Assembly: GCA_029856125.1 (NCBI GenBank)
Contig: JAHQWJ010000152.1
Coordinates: forward strand, 1-64,000
Length of the DNA stretch: 64,000 bases
Reading direction: 5' to 3'
Origin: Promethearchaeia archaeon
Lineage (GTDB): Archaea; Asgardarchaeota; Lokiarchaeia; Sigyniarchaeales; SOKP01
Shown: positions 1 to 8,746 of the stretch, one piece after another
Numbering within the stretch: the first letter of the stretch is position 1
Layout of the letters: each line of letters begins with the position of its first letter
Notes under the pieces: generated by a model
Told to the model about the DNA's origin: nothing
The model's database searches: none
What the model saw: the letters and a program-made list of their open reading frames with translations, nothing else
Position numbers and translations under genes: made by a program

Positions 1-139
1 TCCTATAATCGAGAGGCTTAGAAAAATGTCACCTTTTAAAAACAATTAAAAAAATAATATATACCCATGCGAAAATTATAAAGTCAAAAGGTTTAAATCT
101 AACTGTAAAAGAAGGGAGAATATTCAAGAGGGATGAATA

Positions 140-319
140 ATGAATCTATTAAGCAATAATATTGCTAAACATAAAATCATCAATTTAGAACTCAAGGATA
201 TATATTTCGGAAATGAGCAAATTGAATTCAAAAATCGCCATCCAATCTTTAAAACACTTATGAAGCTAGAATTTGAAGAAGCTCTTCGAAAATATCATAA
301 ATCAACTCTAATTGAATGA
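140..319 (+). CDS. IPFS-type microprotein, copy 1 (59 aa)
   Basis: Function unknown. The 59-residue product carries the second half of a motif shared by five small proteins in this window: D-I-Y-F-G-N-E-Q-I-E-F, then R-H-P and a terminal L-E-F-E-E segment. The first half (I-P-F-S in copies 2, 4 and 5) is degenerate here. The ATG follows a GAGGGAT ribosome site, and a TTTAAATC box near 90-98 would place the transcript start around 120. The product is charged, with no membrane segment and no cysteines. I infer a real gene from motif conservation and the well placed promoter and ribosome site. Confidence 0.65.
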   Translation: MNLLSNNIAKHKIINLELKDIYFGNEQIEFKNRHPIFKTLMKLEFEEALRKYHKSTLIE

Positions 320-416
320 ATAAAGAAAAGAGTTTTAATGTTCTTATGAACATAAGATTTAAATAGATGAAAATTACTGATCATTTTGAAACTATATTTT
401 GGGTAATAGATTAATC

Positions 417-638
417 ATGTCAGAAGAAAAAAATAAATCATCAAACTTCCCTAGAATAACAATAAGTTTAGAGTATTTTGAAAAGACAATTATTAAACTG
501 ATGGCGGAAAAAATGGATAGATCTCAATCTGAAATTTTACGAAATATAATAAAAGATTGGATAATAACTAACCAAGATATTTTAGAGGTTAAATATGGGA
601 TAATATTAGACGATGTATTAAGAGAAAATCAAATTTGA
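417..638 (+). CDS. Ribbon-helix-helix (CopG/Arc-type) regulator
   Basis: A small protein of 73 residues. After a charged N-terminus comes R-I-T-I-S-L-E-Y-F (the DNA-contacting beta strand), a first helix, then M-D-R-S-Q-S-E-I-L-R-N-I-I-K-D-W, the typical turn and second helix of RHH repressors. Such proteins dimerise and bind short palindromes, often autoregulating. A TTG start 18 bases upstream is possible, but the ATG at 417 is preferred. The gene sits between two copies of the microprotein family, so it may regulate one of them; that is inference. It has no recognisable toxin partner, although the neighbouring small ORFs could be considered. Confidence 0.72.
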   Translation: MSEEKNKSSNFPRITISLEYFEKTIIKLMAEKMDRSQSEILRNIIKDWIITNQDILEVKYGIILDDVLRENQI

Positions 639-790
639 AACAAAGTAAGGAAGATAGACCTAATACAAATTATATTTATGATATTTGAATAATATTAACA
701 TTATTTAATACTAATCTACAAATCTATCGTAATTATCGTATAACGACGTCTAAAAAATAAATGATATGAAAATAGTAAAGAGAATTTCTT

Positions 791-1006
791 ATGGCCATTG
801 AGAAAGTTAGAGAAGCTGTTCGACTACGGTTAGAAGAATTATACGAAGTAGAATCAGAATATCAACAAGTTCTATCTCAAATTGTAATTCCATTTTCAGA
901 AATATTTAAAAAACCAAGTTCTACCAAATTTAGTTCTAAAAATAATGGTATCCCTTTTAGTAAATGGGATAAGAAATTTAAACAAATTCTGTTAAAGGAA
1001 TTGTAA
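791..1006 (+). CDS. IPFS-type microprotein, copy 2 (71 aa)
   Basis: Second member of the small family. An N-terminal helix rich in Glu and Arg is followed by Q-I-V-I-P-F-S-E-I-F, a short variable stretch, N-G-I-P-F-S-K-W-D, and a terminal I-L-L-K-E-L. The hallmark order I-P-F-S, then [I]-x-F, then [LI]-x-x-E-[FL] matches copies 3, 4 and 5. The Y-x-G element of the other copies is replaced by K-N-N-G, so this is a diverged paralogue. No cysteine or membrane segment is present. The role is unknown. Confidence 0.65.
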   Translation: MAIEKVREAVRLRLEELYEVESEYQQVLSQIVIPFSEIFKKPSSTKFSSKNNGIPFSKWDKKFKQILLKEL

Positions 1007-1126
1007 TATTTACGAACAGAGCGATTTCGCTGCTACATTTAAATTCTTTTTTAGTAAATCTAAAAACTTAAAAATTCATTCTTTACATATTACTTAATAT
1101 TGACTAAATAATTTGAGGTGAATCTT

Positions 1127-1495
1127 ATGGGAGAAGAAGAAGAAGAAGATGATGGGTTCGCATTAGATCCGGAACAATTAGATGTGTTCTACGAGGTGCT
1201 TTTTAAAAGAATTATGGATGTAATGGATAATCCTAATGTTAATGTTAATCCTTTTGAGGATATGGTAAAGATTTTAAGCCGGTTAAGCGAAATATTTAGT
1301 TTTAAAAGCATGATAACTATCATTCCTGAATTAATAGGTTATGCAATAAAGTACGGTATGATGGTAGAAAAATCTTACGATGAAATAGGAGCAAGCTTAG
1401 AAGAAGACGAACAAGGATTTGGTCCAGAAGCAGAAAAAGCTAAGAAGAGATCAGTAATAAAGAAAGATGTAGACAAGCTTAGAATGTTTTTATGA
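1127..1495 (+). CDS. Acidic helical protein of unknown function
   Basis: The product of 122 residues opens with a run of Glu and Asp (G-E-E-E-E-E-D-D-G), continues with helical, moderately hydrophobic segments, and ends in a Lys/Arg-rich tail. The ATG at 1127 lies six bases after GAGGTGA, a good ribosome site, so it is preferred over the GTG at 1118 that overlaps that site. I recognise no family. The strong charge asymmetry, acidic head and basic tail, suggests a soluble protein that may self-associate or bind a partner. A T-rich stretch just after the stop (1500-1520) could terminate transcription. Confidence 0.6.
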   Translation: MGEEEEEDDGFALDPEQLDVFYEVLFKRIMDVMDNPNVNVNPFEDMVKILSRLSEIFSFKSMITIIPELIGYAIKYGMMVEKSYDEIGASLEEDEQGFGPEAEKAKKRSVIKKDVDKLRMFL

Positions 1496-1682
1496 TTCTT
1501 TTTTTTAATTTATAATTTTTTGATTTGAAGCAATTGAAATATTTAAAGTATTTCGTCGATAGAAGTAAATTAAAAATTCATAAATAACATAGAATTTAAA
1601 ATTCCTAAAAGAATATTAAAACTTAGTAAAATTTTAAAAGACATTTAATTATTAATAATCTAAGAAATCAGTGATAAATACC

Positions 1683-2573
1683 ATGAATGAATTAAAAAAC
1701 GAAGGCATTCCTTTTTACATAGTTGATGTATTTGCAGAAGAAAAATATTCTGGCAACCAACTCGCAGTTGTAATAAGTAGAAATAAGCTTAACGACGAAG
1801 AGATGCAACTTATCGCAAAAGAAATGAATTATAGTGAAACTACTTTTATTACTTCTGTCGAGAATTACGATGTCAGAATTTTCACTCCTGAAGTAGAACT
1901 ACCATTTGCGGGACATCCTACAATAGGTACAGCTTACGTCATACAGCAAGAATTCATGAAAGAGAAAGCTAAAACCATGTCTTTAAACTTAAAAATTGGA
2001 CCCATTGCAATTTTATTCAAATATAAAGGTGAAGTTCTTTCAGAAACATGGATGGAGCATAATGAACCGGCATTCAGTGGATTTTTTGCGCCTGACCTGG
2101 TGGCAGAGGTCTTAGGTATAGACGAAAGTAATATCGACGGCAGATTTAAAATTCAAGAGGTTTACACTGGTAGTCATACGCTCATTGTCCCTCTAAAGTC
2201 CTTAGATGCCATAAGAAAAGTGCGTATAAATAAGGAAAAATATAACCATCTTATTCAAAATACACAAGCAAAAAGCATCTTAGTCTTTTGTCCTGAAACC
2301 TACGACAAAAGAAACGATTTAAATGTACGATTTTTCGCTGATTACTATGGGGTTCCGGAAGACCCAGCTACAGGTTCTGCAAATGGTTGTTTAGCGGCTT
2401 ACCTAGTTAAGTATGGTTATTTTGGTAAAAATAAAATCGATATTCGAGTTGAACAAGGTTATGAAATTGGTCGAAAATCTCTACTCCTCTTGAAAGCTGA
2501 AGAAAAATCTGGAAAATTCTATATCACAGTTGGCGGCAAGGTTATATTAATCGCTAAAGGAAACTTACTTTAG
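1683..2573 (+). CDS. PhzF-family isomerase/epimerase-like protein
   Basis: The 296-residue product matches the PhzF family, whose members catalyse isomerisation of small metabolites such as the phenazine precursor trans-2,3-dihydro-3-hydroxyanthranilate. The sequence shows V-D-V-F (start of the first half barrel), G-N-Q-L-A-V-V, the conserved N-Y-S-E-T-T-F with the catalytic Glu near residue 52, V-R-I-F-T-P with L-P-F-A-G-H-P-T-I-G-T-A, and D-P-A-T-G-S-A-N in the second half. Length is normal. The ATG at 1683 is preferred to a GTG twelve bases upstream. The physiological substrate cannot be read from context; no phenazine genes are near. Confidence 0.88.
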   Translation: MNELKNEGIPFYIVDVFAEEKYSGNQLAVVISRNKLNDEEMQLIAKEMNYSETTFITSVENYDVRIFTPEVELPFAGHPTIGTAYVIQQEFMKEKAKTMSLNLKIGPIAILFKYKGEVLSETWMEHNEPAFSGFFAPDLVAEVLGIDESNIDGRFKIQEVYTGSHTLIVPLKSLDAIRKVRINKEKYNHLIQNTQAKSILVFCPETYDKRNDLNVRFFADYYGVPEDPATGSANGCLAAYLVKYGYFGKNKIDIRVEQGYEIGRKSLLLLKAEEKSGKFYITVGGKVILIAKGNLL

Positions 2574-2656
2574 CATTATAGTATACAACGCCCGACAAGT
2601 CAATTGACCAAAAAATTGAATAATTCTATTTCTTTAAATATTTTAGTTTAAAATTA

Positions 2657-3022
2657 TTGTTAAATCGTTGTATTGATTTAACATTGGAAATAAAGATTTT
2701 AGATAATTGGAGAAAGGATCACCAAATAATTTTCGAGAAAATCATTACCTTCGCAAATTTACCAGATAATAGAGATAACCAGAAAATAAAATTCTCACTG
2801 TTAACTGAACTATTCTTAAATCTTTGTACTAATAAAAACAATAAAGGCAATTTTAGAAACTTCTCAAGCTTAATTTTACTCCTTCTCAACTTATACAAAA
2901 AGAATTATCCTGTTGATATTTTCTCCAAACAAAAGAGCAGAAATCCTAAAGCTAAGGGAGGAATTTCAGAATTCAAAAGCATTTTAAAACAAGACCTGCG
3001 AAACAGCAAGCCTATACTTTAA
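2657..3022 (+). CDS. Doubtful hypothetical ORF (121 aa, TTG start)
   Basis: An open frame with no recognised domain, rich in Leu, Asn and Lys. It must start at a TTG or at an internal site, and no ribosome site is visible. The composition is partly what AT-rich noncoding DNA gives, and the C-terminal part (K-A-K-G-G-I-S-E-F) is the only stretch that looks protein-like. It could be a decayed gene. It is listed because the interval from 2574 to 3109 holds nothing else. Confidence 0.25.
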   Translation: MLNRCIDLTLEIKILDNWRKDHQIIFEKIITFANLPDNRDNQKIKFSLLTELFLNLCTNKNNKGNFRNFSSLILLLLNLYKKNYPVDIFSKQKSRNPKAKGGISEFKSILKQDLRNSKPIL

Positions 3023-3109
3023 TCAACAATGCACCACAGGACCATCAAATCACTAATTTAGCTGAGTCTATTTTGTTATAATTTAATAGCGATGTCATGA
3101 AATTATAAA

Positions 3110-3310
3110 ATGAGTTCTAAAGCATCTGGTAGGAAATTTCATAATAACTTCTTCATGCTTGAATTAGAATTATCTGAGACCATTGTTTCTTTTAAAAAAT
3201 TACTTGGTTATATTGGAGCAGAAGAAATTTATTCTGGAAAAGAAGAAATACCTTTTCGAGAAAAATTTATTGAATTTCAGAAGATAATGTTAAGTGAATT
3301 CATAAGTTAG
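3110..3310 (+). CDS. IPFS-type microprotein, copy 3 (66 aa)
   Basis: Third member of the microprotein family, and the one with the clearest second half: E-E-I-Y-S-G-K-E-E-I-P-F-R-E-K-F, then F-Q-K-I-M-L-S-E-F. The first half is changed to T-I-V-S-F-K-K. Spacing between the two halves is close to copies 4 and 5. The ATG at 3110 is the first in frame. The product is soluble and charged, without cysteine. It is convergent with the transporter gene on the other strand. Confidence 0.68.
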   Translation: MSSKASGRKFHNNFFMLELELSETIVSFKKLLGYIGAEEIYSGKEEIPFREKFIEFQKIMLSEFIS

Positions 3311-3311
3311 A

Positions 3312-3352
3312 ATTTTTTTTGCTAATAATTTTTGAAAGAAAAAAAAAGTTAG
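3312..3352. terminator. Bidirectional T/A-tract terminator region
   Basis: Between two convergent genes there is a run of T on the plus strand, followed after a spacer by a run of A, which reads as T on the minus strand. Archaeal polymerase terminates on T runs without needing a hairpin, so this fits a two-way terminator. No stable hairpin is evident. Confidence 0.5.
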
Positions 3353-3390
3353 AAGTTTTCAAATTCTTTGAAAAACAACCTAACTTAAAT

Positions 3391-4767
3391 TTACAAATTT
3401 AATTCTATGATTTTTTTCTGATTTTCTGCCACTTTGTCAGGAGTTAAATGGTACCATCTCCAAAATACGAATGTGCCAATCAATATGCAGATCATCGGTA
3501 CTACAGCTAAGTGGATATGTACTCCAAATTTCGCAGAAGCACTATATGGATCTGCAGCCAAACCAGTAAAAATGTGGGTTAAAGCAAAGCTTGTTGCTTG
3601 AAAAAAGATCGCTAACCGGCCAAAAAATTGTTGAAATCCAGCAAATACTCCTTCCTGCCGCCGTTTATGCGTAACAACAGATTCATCTACAACATCAGCT
3701 AAGATAGGAGCAATCATAGCCCAATACCCTCCAATTGATAACCCCCATACTACCATTGCGATAGTTATAGCTATAAGGTCTTCGAGAAAAATCAAAGGGA
3801 TTGTAAAAATACCCATTAGTAACCCACAAAGCACCATAACTTTTTTATTATTATTTGTTTTGTGAGCATACTTGACCCAAATTGGCGTTGAAACTAAGGC
3901 TCCTATGAGAAATCCCGCAAAAATTAGAATAGACGCTGTTGCAGCCATTTCTAATAAAGTATCAACAACAAATGGAACGGATGCAGTCATTGATTGCACT
4001 AAAGTACGATAGAGAGTATAGGATACAATAAAAGCAACAAAACTTTTTTGCTTCAAAGCAGAGCCTAAAGATTTAAAAAATGAAGGCCCCTTTTCTCTCG
4101 TGTCATATGTTTCCAAATATCTATCAACAGCGTCCTGATCGTCTCTTACGCCGGGTATTGCTAATCCTAAAGCAATTAGGCCAACGATAATAACAATTCC
4201 TGATTGAGCTACATATGTAGAAGGGATTCCAAATTCAACGACAATCGGAGGTAGTATAGCTCCGAGGGCTACACCTACAAGACCAACCGGAATTTGTAAC
4301 CCGGTGGCAGTTCTACGTTCTTTAACCGAACGGAACTTATCAGGGAATAGCGATGAGAAGTTAACCCAGAAAACCGAAGCAAACGTGTCGTATAAACAGG
4401 TAGCAAAAACTAACCAGCCAAAGAGTAACCATTGATCTAAAGAGGGTGGAGTAAATATAAACAAATAACTTACAATAAATGGAACGCCTCCTATTAAAAT
4501 CCAAGGAAATCTTCTTCCCCATTTTTTAGTAAACTTAAAGGGTTTATTTGTTAAATATCCTACAAGTGGGTCGTTAATCGCGTTGTAAATCGCATAGATG
4601 AAGAATCCAACCATAACGAGTATTACATTTAAACCAAGTTCCCTCTCGTAGAAATAAAAGGCGTATGTACCAAAAGCCATTGCAACAAATTCGTTCATAA
4701 AGTTTCCGAATCCGTACGAAGCCATGTTTTTCTTTGAGTGTCTTATTTCACCAATTTCATTTGACAT
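3391..4767 (-). CDS. GPH-type cation:sugar symporter (MFS, MelB-like)
   Basis: An integral membrane protein of 458 residues with about twelve hydrophobic segments. N-terminal signatures fit the glycoside-pentoside-hexuronide branch of the major facilitator superfamily: Y-G-F-G-N-F, N-A-I-N-D-P-L-V-G-Y, then K-W-G-R-R-F-P-W after the second helix. The N-D-P and G-R-R-x-P-W boxes are the cation-site and loop 2-3 signatures of MelB relatives. These proteins import sugars or related solutes with Na+ or H+. The substrate cannot be assigned. The gene is followed in direction of transcription only by T-rich DNA, and a separate membrane gene lies upstream. Confidence 0.85.
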   Translation of the reverse strand: MSNEIGEIRHSKKNMASYGFGNFMNEFVAMAFGTYAFYFYERELGLNVILVMVGFFIYAIYNAINDPLVGYLTNKPFKFTKKWGRRFPWILIGGVPFIVSYLFIFTPPSLDQWLLFGWLVFATCLYDTFASVFWVNFSSLFPDKFRSVKERRTATGLQIPVGLVGVALGAILPPIVVEFGIPSTYVAQSGIVIIVGLIALGLAIPGVRDDQDAVDRYLETYDTREKGPSFFKSLGSALKQKSFVAFIVSYTLYRTLVQSMTASVPFVVDTLLEMAATASILIFAGFLIGALVSTPIWVKYAHKTNNNKKVMVLCGLLMGIFTIPLIFLEDLIAITIAMVVWGLSIGGYWAMIAPILADVVDESVVTHKRRQEGVFAGFQQFFGRLAIFFQATSFALTHIFTGLAADPYSASAKFGVHIHLAVVPMICILIGTFVFWRWYHLTPDKVAENQKKIIELNL

Positions 4768-4925
4768 AATTTATCATTTTAGTTTAAATTTATTTTGTTA
4801 ATTTTATTATTTGGTAAAGTTATTTTTAAAGCTATAGTTTTTAGAAGAAGAAATTATACTATGAGCGATAAATGCGTAAAAATAAAAAAAAGTAGAAAAA
4901 AATAATAAACACTTTAATTTACATT

Positions 4926-5318
4926 CTATTTTGCCATTTCCTGGTCGTAATAAAACCAAGTAAACGCTACGAAGAAAAATATAAAGATTGCTGTTTGTAA
5001 CCAGATAATAATCGGAACTGGAAACATAAATATCGCGAAAATATGAACACCTGTACCTAATGCGAGCCATGTTATTTCCATTTGAACTATAATTTTAACA
5101 TGGTGCCATTTGGTTTCCCTCCATGCTAATAAAGAAGCTACCGCTAGTCCTAAAAATACCGAGCCCAATACACGCCCAGTTACTGGGTCTAAATAAGGCC
5201 AACCTGTTATACTTACATAATATTCGACAACGACTAAAAAAGCTAACCCAAAAATTACTGCTACGAAAAAATGCACTAAAAATAGAATTTTTAATAGTTT
5301 TGAAATTTCTTCTTTCAT
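4926..5318 (-). CDS. Small four-helix membrane protein, paralogue A
   Basis: The 130-residue product has four predicted membrane helices and no soluble domain. Between helices 2 and 3 it has L-D-P-V-T-G-R-V-L-G-S-V-F-L-G-L, followed by W-R-E-T-K-W. The gene at 43954-44364 encodes a protein of similar size with matching elements (S-P-I-C-W-R-Q-L-G-G-T-L-L-V-L-G, then R-K-E-W), so the two look like distant paralogues. The function is unknown. It lies 158 bases upstream of the GPH transporter on the same strand and could be cotranscribed with it. Confidence 0.7.
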   Translation of the reverse strand: MKEEISKLLKILFLVHFFVAVIFGLAFLVVVEYYVSITGWPYLDPVTGRVLGSVFLGLAVASLLAWRETKWHHVKIIVQMEITWLALGTGVHIFAIFMFPVPIIIWLQTAIFIFFFVAFTWFYYDQEMAK

Positions 5319-5461
5319 AAGTTTTAATCCCTCATTATTATAATTAATAGTATATTCAATTTAGATTTTTATTTTTAGAATTTCATTAAAGTAAGCTATT
5401 TGTTTTTGTTTATAAATCTTTCTCGATCAAGAACTCGATTAACTATAGGCAATAAACAGAG

Positions 5462-6250
5462 TTACTTATAGTTTTGAACGAATTCTGATAATGGTAAAAA
5501 ATATTCTTGGTTAAACGAGAGTATATTGTTGTGCCCAGCTTTTTCAATTAAAATTATTTTTTTCTCAATACTATTGGGTAAATTTTGATATAATAATTGC
5601 GATTCAGAATAAGGAATAATCCCGTCTGTTGTTCCGTGAATTAGCAGCGTCGGAACATTAAATTTTTTTACTCTAGTGTCGTTCGAGTATTCCTTTACCG
5701 AATCTGGTGTTAAGTTAGGGCTACGAACTCCAAATACTTCAGTCATCAGGTTAAAGAGGCTAGCAAAACCACTCTCAAATATAACGCCTCTTAACTTGGG
5801 TGGGTTATATGCCCCAATTTCTGCCGCACAAACGCTTCCAAGAGATCTCCCTTGAACGAAGAGAGAATCGAGATAATTCATTTTATCTAGCCATTGCCTA
5901 AAAGCGTCGTAAATAGGCATCGCATCGGATATCAAACTCGTATAGTAGGGTTCGCCTGAGCTAAATCCATACCCTCGAAAATCAACAACAGCGAGATTTA
6001 CATTACATTCCCAAAATAAAGGAGATATATATTGATAGTCAGAAGCAATTTCTCCATTCCCATGAAACAATAGAATTGTAGGATTTTCTGTCTTGGCACC
6101 AAAAAAAAACCCCCCTATCGAGATATCGTCATGGATATCAAATCTGAGGACTTTAATATTTGATTCTAGCTTTTCAGGTATTTTCGTTTTTCGCGGATAA
6201 AAAACCACATTTGAAATCGTAGGATTGTCAATTATTATATTTTTTTTCAT
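5462..6250 (-). CDS. Alpha/beta hydrolase
   Basis: The 262-residue product belongs to the alpha/beta hydrolase fold. It shows the oxyanion region L-F-H-G-N-G, then V-V-D-F-R-G-Y-G-F-S-S-G, the nucleophile elbow G-R-S-L-G-S with Ser near residue 136, an acid in L-I-H-G-T-T-D-G-I-I-P, and the catalytic His in A-G-H-N-N. The triad is therefore complete. The layout resembles the BEM46/ABHD13-like group of single-domain hydrolases acting on esters or thioesters. No signal peptide is present, so it is probably cytoplasmic. The substrate is unknown and the neighbours give no clue. Confidence 0.86.
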   Translation of the reverse strand: MKKNIIIDNPTISNVVFYPRKTKIPEKLESNIKVLRFDIHDDISIGGFFFGAKTENPTILLFHGNGEIASDYQYISPLFWECNVNLAVVDFRGYGFSSGEPYYTSLISDAMPIYDAFRQWLDKMNYLDSLFVQGRSLGSVCAAEIGAYNPPKLRGVIFESGFASLFNLMTEVFGVRSPNLTPDSVKEYSNDTRVKKFNVPTLLIHGTTDGIIPYSESQLLYQNLPNSIEKKIILIEKAGHNNILSFNQEYFLPLSEFVQNYK

Positions 6251-6412
6251 AATTAGTTAAATATTTCGTTATCTTATTAAACTCTTTTTTCACCTTTTTG
6301 AGATTTTTGATAAATTAGCCTTTTAAGCAATAAAAAGACTTATTTAAGAGGTTTATTATTAATAAATCATATTTTATTAATCATATTAGATTTTAAGTAG
6401 GCGATGTGAACA

Positions 6413-7075
6413 ATAATTTTCTTTGAAAGATATGAAATCCTCTTTAATAAGTTTAATCGGAGTTACTTAACTTCTATTGGGGTCTTCATCCCTGGATTAA
6501 CTATTTTATTTTCATTGATTTTGTATAATTTAGGTGACTCGTCATTTAGTGTTTTTACGCATTATTTGAGCCATCTAGGAATAGGACCGAATGGATCTAA
6601 CATTGTTTTTAATTTGGGGAGTATCTTATCCGGCGTTGTTATGGTGTTTTTTTTTCTAAACCTAAGCGTATTTCTACTTAAAAAGGAAGTGCCAAGAATT
6701 CTCGTGAATTTATCGTTTATTTCCGGTTTTATATCATCTGTAGGGATTTTTATGATGGGGTTGTTTTCAGGCGATATTTCGCAATATTTACATAACTTTG
6801 GAGCGAGTTTTTTCTTTTTAGGAGGTTTAGCTTATTTAATACTTTATGGAATTTCAGAATGGAATGCTAAAGGTATTTCTAAGCTTCAAGCGCTATCAGG
6901 ATTCATAACAGCTTTTCCTTTTTTGGTGTTCCTCTATTTTACTAATATAAATTTTTTTAATCATGAATTAGCATTGCAAATTTCTCATTTTTCAGAGTGG
7001 ATTCTTTTTACATTCCTAATGTGTTGGATTATCGGACATGAATTTTCTATGATAAAAGATAGAAGATTAACATAA
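6413..7075 (+). CDS. DUF998-family membrane protein with non-canonical start
   Basis: A six-helix membrane protein. The first helix, L-T-S-I-G-V-F-I-P-G, followed by the H-Y-L-S-H-L-G-I-G-P-N-G motif and an F-N-L-G helix, matches DUF998. Starting at the TTG at 6515 would cut helix 1 in half. The frame is open upstream to a TGA at 6407, but between them there is no ATG, GTG or TTG. The protein therefore either starts at ATA (6413) or ATT (6416), or the 5' end carries a mutation or sequencing error. A second DUF998 protein lies at 56922-57587. Function unknown; family members are often linked to membrane stress. Confidence 0.7.
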   Translation: MIFFERYEILFNKFNRSYLTSIGVFIPGLTILFSLILYNLGDSSFSVFTHYLSHLGIGPNGSNIVFNLGSILSGVVMVFFFLNLSVFLLKKEVPRILVNLSFISGFISSVGIFMMGLFSGDISQYLHNFGASFFFLGGLAYLILYGISEWNAKGISKLQALSGFITAFPFLVFLYFTNINFFNHELALQISHFSEWILFTFLMCWIIGHEFSMIKDRRLT

Positions 7076-7109
7076 AAATCGATTTTTCAAATAATATCTT
7101 GATAGTCGG

Positions 7110-7853
7110 TTAAGCCTTTCCCTGATTTGCAACGGCTTCAGTTGCTTTTTTAACAGCTTCTGAATCGCCTAAGTAATAATGCTGTATAGGTTTTAAATCG
7201 TCGTCAAGTTCATATATTAATGGAATACCGGTTGGAATATTTAACTTCACTATTTCGTCTTCAGAAACATTATCCAAATACTTAACTAGAGCTCTTAAAC
7301 TATTACCGTGAGCGGAGATTAAGATTTTTTTTCCACTCTTAATGGTTGGAGCAATTGTATCGTGCCAATATGGTAAAAAACGCTCAACAGTGTCTTTCAA
7401 GCATTCTGCCAATGGAATATCTTTGGATTCAAGATCCTTATATCTGTTATCATTACCGGGGTATCTTGGATCAGAAGTTTTAAGAGTCGGAGGAGGTGTA
7501 TCATAACTTCTCCGCCAAATTAACACTTGTTCTTCTCCTAGTTCGGCTGCTAACTTAGATTTGTAAAGTCCTTGAAGTGCACCATAATGCCTTTCGTTTA
7601 ACCTCCAAGATCTAAATACGGGTATCCACATTAAATCCATCTTATCTAAAACGATCCATAAGGTTCTAATCCCTCTTTTAAGAACCGAAGTATACGCAAT
7701 ATCAAAAGTAAAGTTATTATCTTTAAGTAAAATTCCCGCTTTTTCAGCTTCGATTACTCCCTTAACTGAAAGATCTACATCCGTCCAGCCAGTAAACCTA
7801 TTTTGCTTGTTCCATTCACTCTCTCCATGGCGTAATAGAACTAATTTTTTCAT
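7110..7853 (-). CDS. gpmA: 2,3-bisphosphoglycerate-dependent phosphoglycerate mutase
   Basis: Interconverts 3- and 2-phosphoglycerate in glycolysis and gluconeogenesis through a phosphohistidine. The sequence has the [12 protein letters not shown] phosphoacceptor motif, [12 protein letters not shown], the [12 protein letters not shown] box, [10 protein letters not shown], and [11 protein letters not shown] with the second His. Length (247 residues) is typical of the bacterial and eukaryotic dPGM. The ATG at 7853 is chosen because the canonical N-terminus [10 protein letters not shown] begins there, not at the TTG 18 bases upstream. Many archaea use the unrelated cofactor-independent enzyme, so a bacterial origin by transfer is plausible. 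Confidence 0.95.
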   Translation of the reverse strand: MKKLVLLRHGESEWNKQNRFTGWTDVDLSVKGVIEAEKAGILLKDNNFTFDIAYTSVLKRGIRTLWIVLDKMDLMWIPVFRSWRLNERHYGALQGLYKSKLAAELGEEQVLIWRRSYDTPPPTLKTSDPRYPGNDNRYKDLESKDIPLAECLKDTVERFLPYWHDTIAPTIKSGKKILISAHGNSLRALVKYLDNVSEDEIVKLNIPTGIPLIYELDDDLKPIQHYYLGDSEAVKKATEAVANQGKA

Positions 7854-7967
7854 AATTATCACTCTAATCAATATAAATTTAGATTTTTAAATTAATTTCA
7901 ATTATAATAATTACCAATTTTAATGTAATTTTAATATAGAAGACCATACTTTTAGGTGTTATGGAAG

Positions 7968-8633
7968 ATGGATGAAAAAGGTATTTTAAAAGGTGCCAAT
8001 CGTAAAGAAGAGATGTGGAAAAAAATTAAGCTTGGTGAACCGTTTAAGAAGGCTTTAAAGCGGTTTAGAGCGGATGTCATATCTCGGAGTGATTTTGACC
8101 CAACCTCTTTACTACAATTTGGCTTGTTCATGTCCATGGCTGTCATCAATATATTACAAGACGTCGAAAAAAAGTTAGGTGGTAAAGGTCAGAAAGTAGT
8201 CATCGACGCTTTAATCAAAACTGGATATACCATGGGAAAACAAATTCTTGAAGACATACAAATACCCGCTGAAATTTCCGATATAGAGTTAATGAGTTTT
8301 TTAGCAACGATCGTAAATACTCAAGCTTGGACTTCAATTGAGGATCCGCGAATTGACAACGAAGAACAGTGTTCTTTTGATATAATTTGGTGTCCTCTAC
8401 AAGATGTTTACAAAGCTTTTGATTGTAGAGTTCAAAGATATTTAGTTCAAGGAATAATTAATGCTTTTAGGGATTCTGGCGTATTACAACACGAATATCA
8501 AGTCGAATTTAAAACAACCATCCCAGCCGGAGCAGAGACTTGTTTATTCCATATAACAAAGAAGAACCCTAATGAAAAAGACAAATGGGAAGAATATTCA
8601 GAAACTCTCGAAAAGAAAGCTTTAGAAAAATAA
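7968..8633 (+). CDS. L-2-amino-thiazoline-4-carboxylate hydrolase-like protein
   Basis: A cytoplasmic protein of 221 residues. The central D-I-I-W-C-P-L-Q-D-V-Y segment, the following helix, then the strand F-K-T-T-I-P-A-G-A-E-T-C-L-F-H-I resemble the ATC hydrolase-like fold, in which a C-P element precedes a terminal R/K-T-...-G-x-x-x-C-x-F segment. The two cysteines in these positions are conserved here. Members are poorly characterised, and few are true ATC hydrolases. The ATG at 7968 is preferred to the GTG at 7956. It is divergent from gpmA, so the two start regions share the AT-rich interval 7854-7967. Confidence 0.5.
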   Translation: MDEKGILKGANRKEEMWKKIKLGEPFKKALKRFRADVISRSDFDPTSLLQFGLFMSMAVINILQDVEKKLGGKGQKVVIDALIKTGYTMGKQILEDIQIPAEISDIELMSFLATIVNTQAWTSIEDPRIDNEEQCSFDIIWCPLQDVYKAFDCRVQRYLVQGIINAFRDSGVLQHEYQVEFKTTIPAGAETCLFHITKKNPNEKDKWEEYSETLEKKALEK

Positions 8634-8746
8634 CATGAGATTAAGAATTTAATATCAAACTAGTTCTTTAATTAATTGTCTATACTTAAATATTTATAAA
8701 GAGATATTTAATATACAATCCTTTAGCCCGTAATAAAATTTAAAAA

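Noticed and set aside
2574..2656. Search for a tRNA in the short GC-richer stretch after the PhzF gene
   Set aside because: No cloverleaf can be formed; only short inverted repeats are present.
4807..5070. Overlapping minus-strand frame of 87 residues within the small membrane protein gene
   Set aside because: It lies in a different frame of the supported gene at 4926-5318 and is rich in Ser, Tyr and Phe without motif; treated as a shadow.
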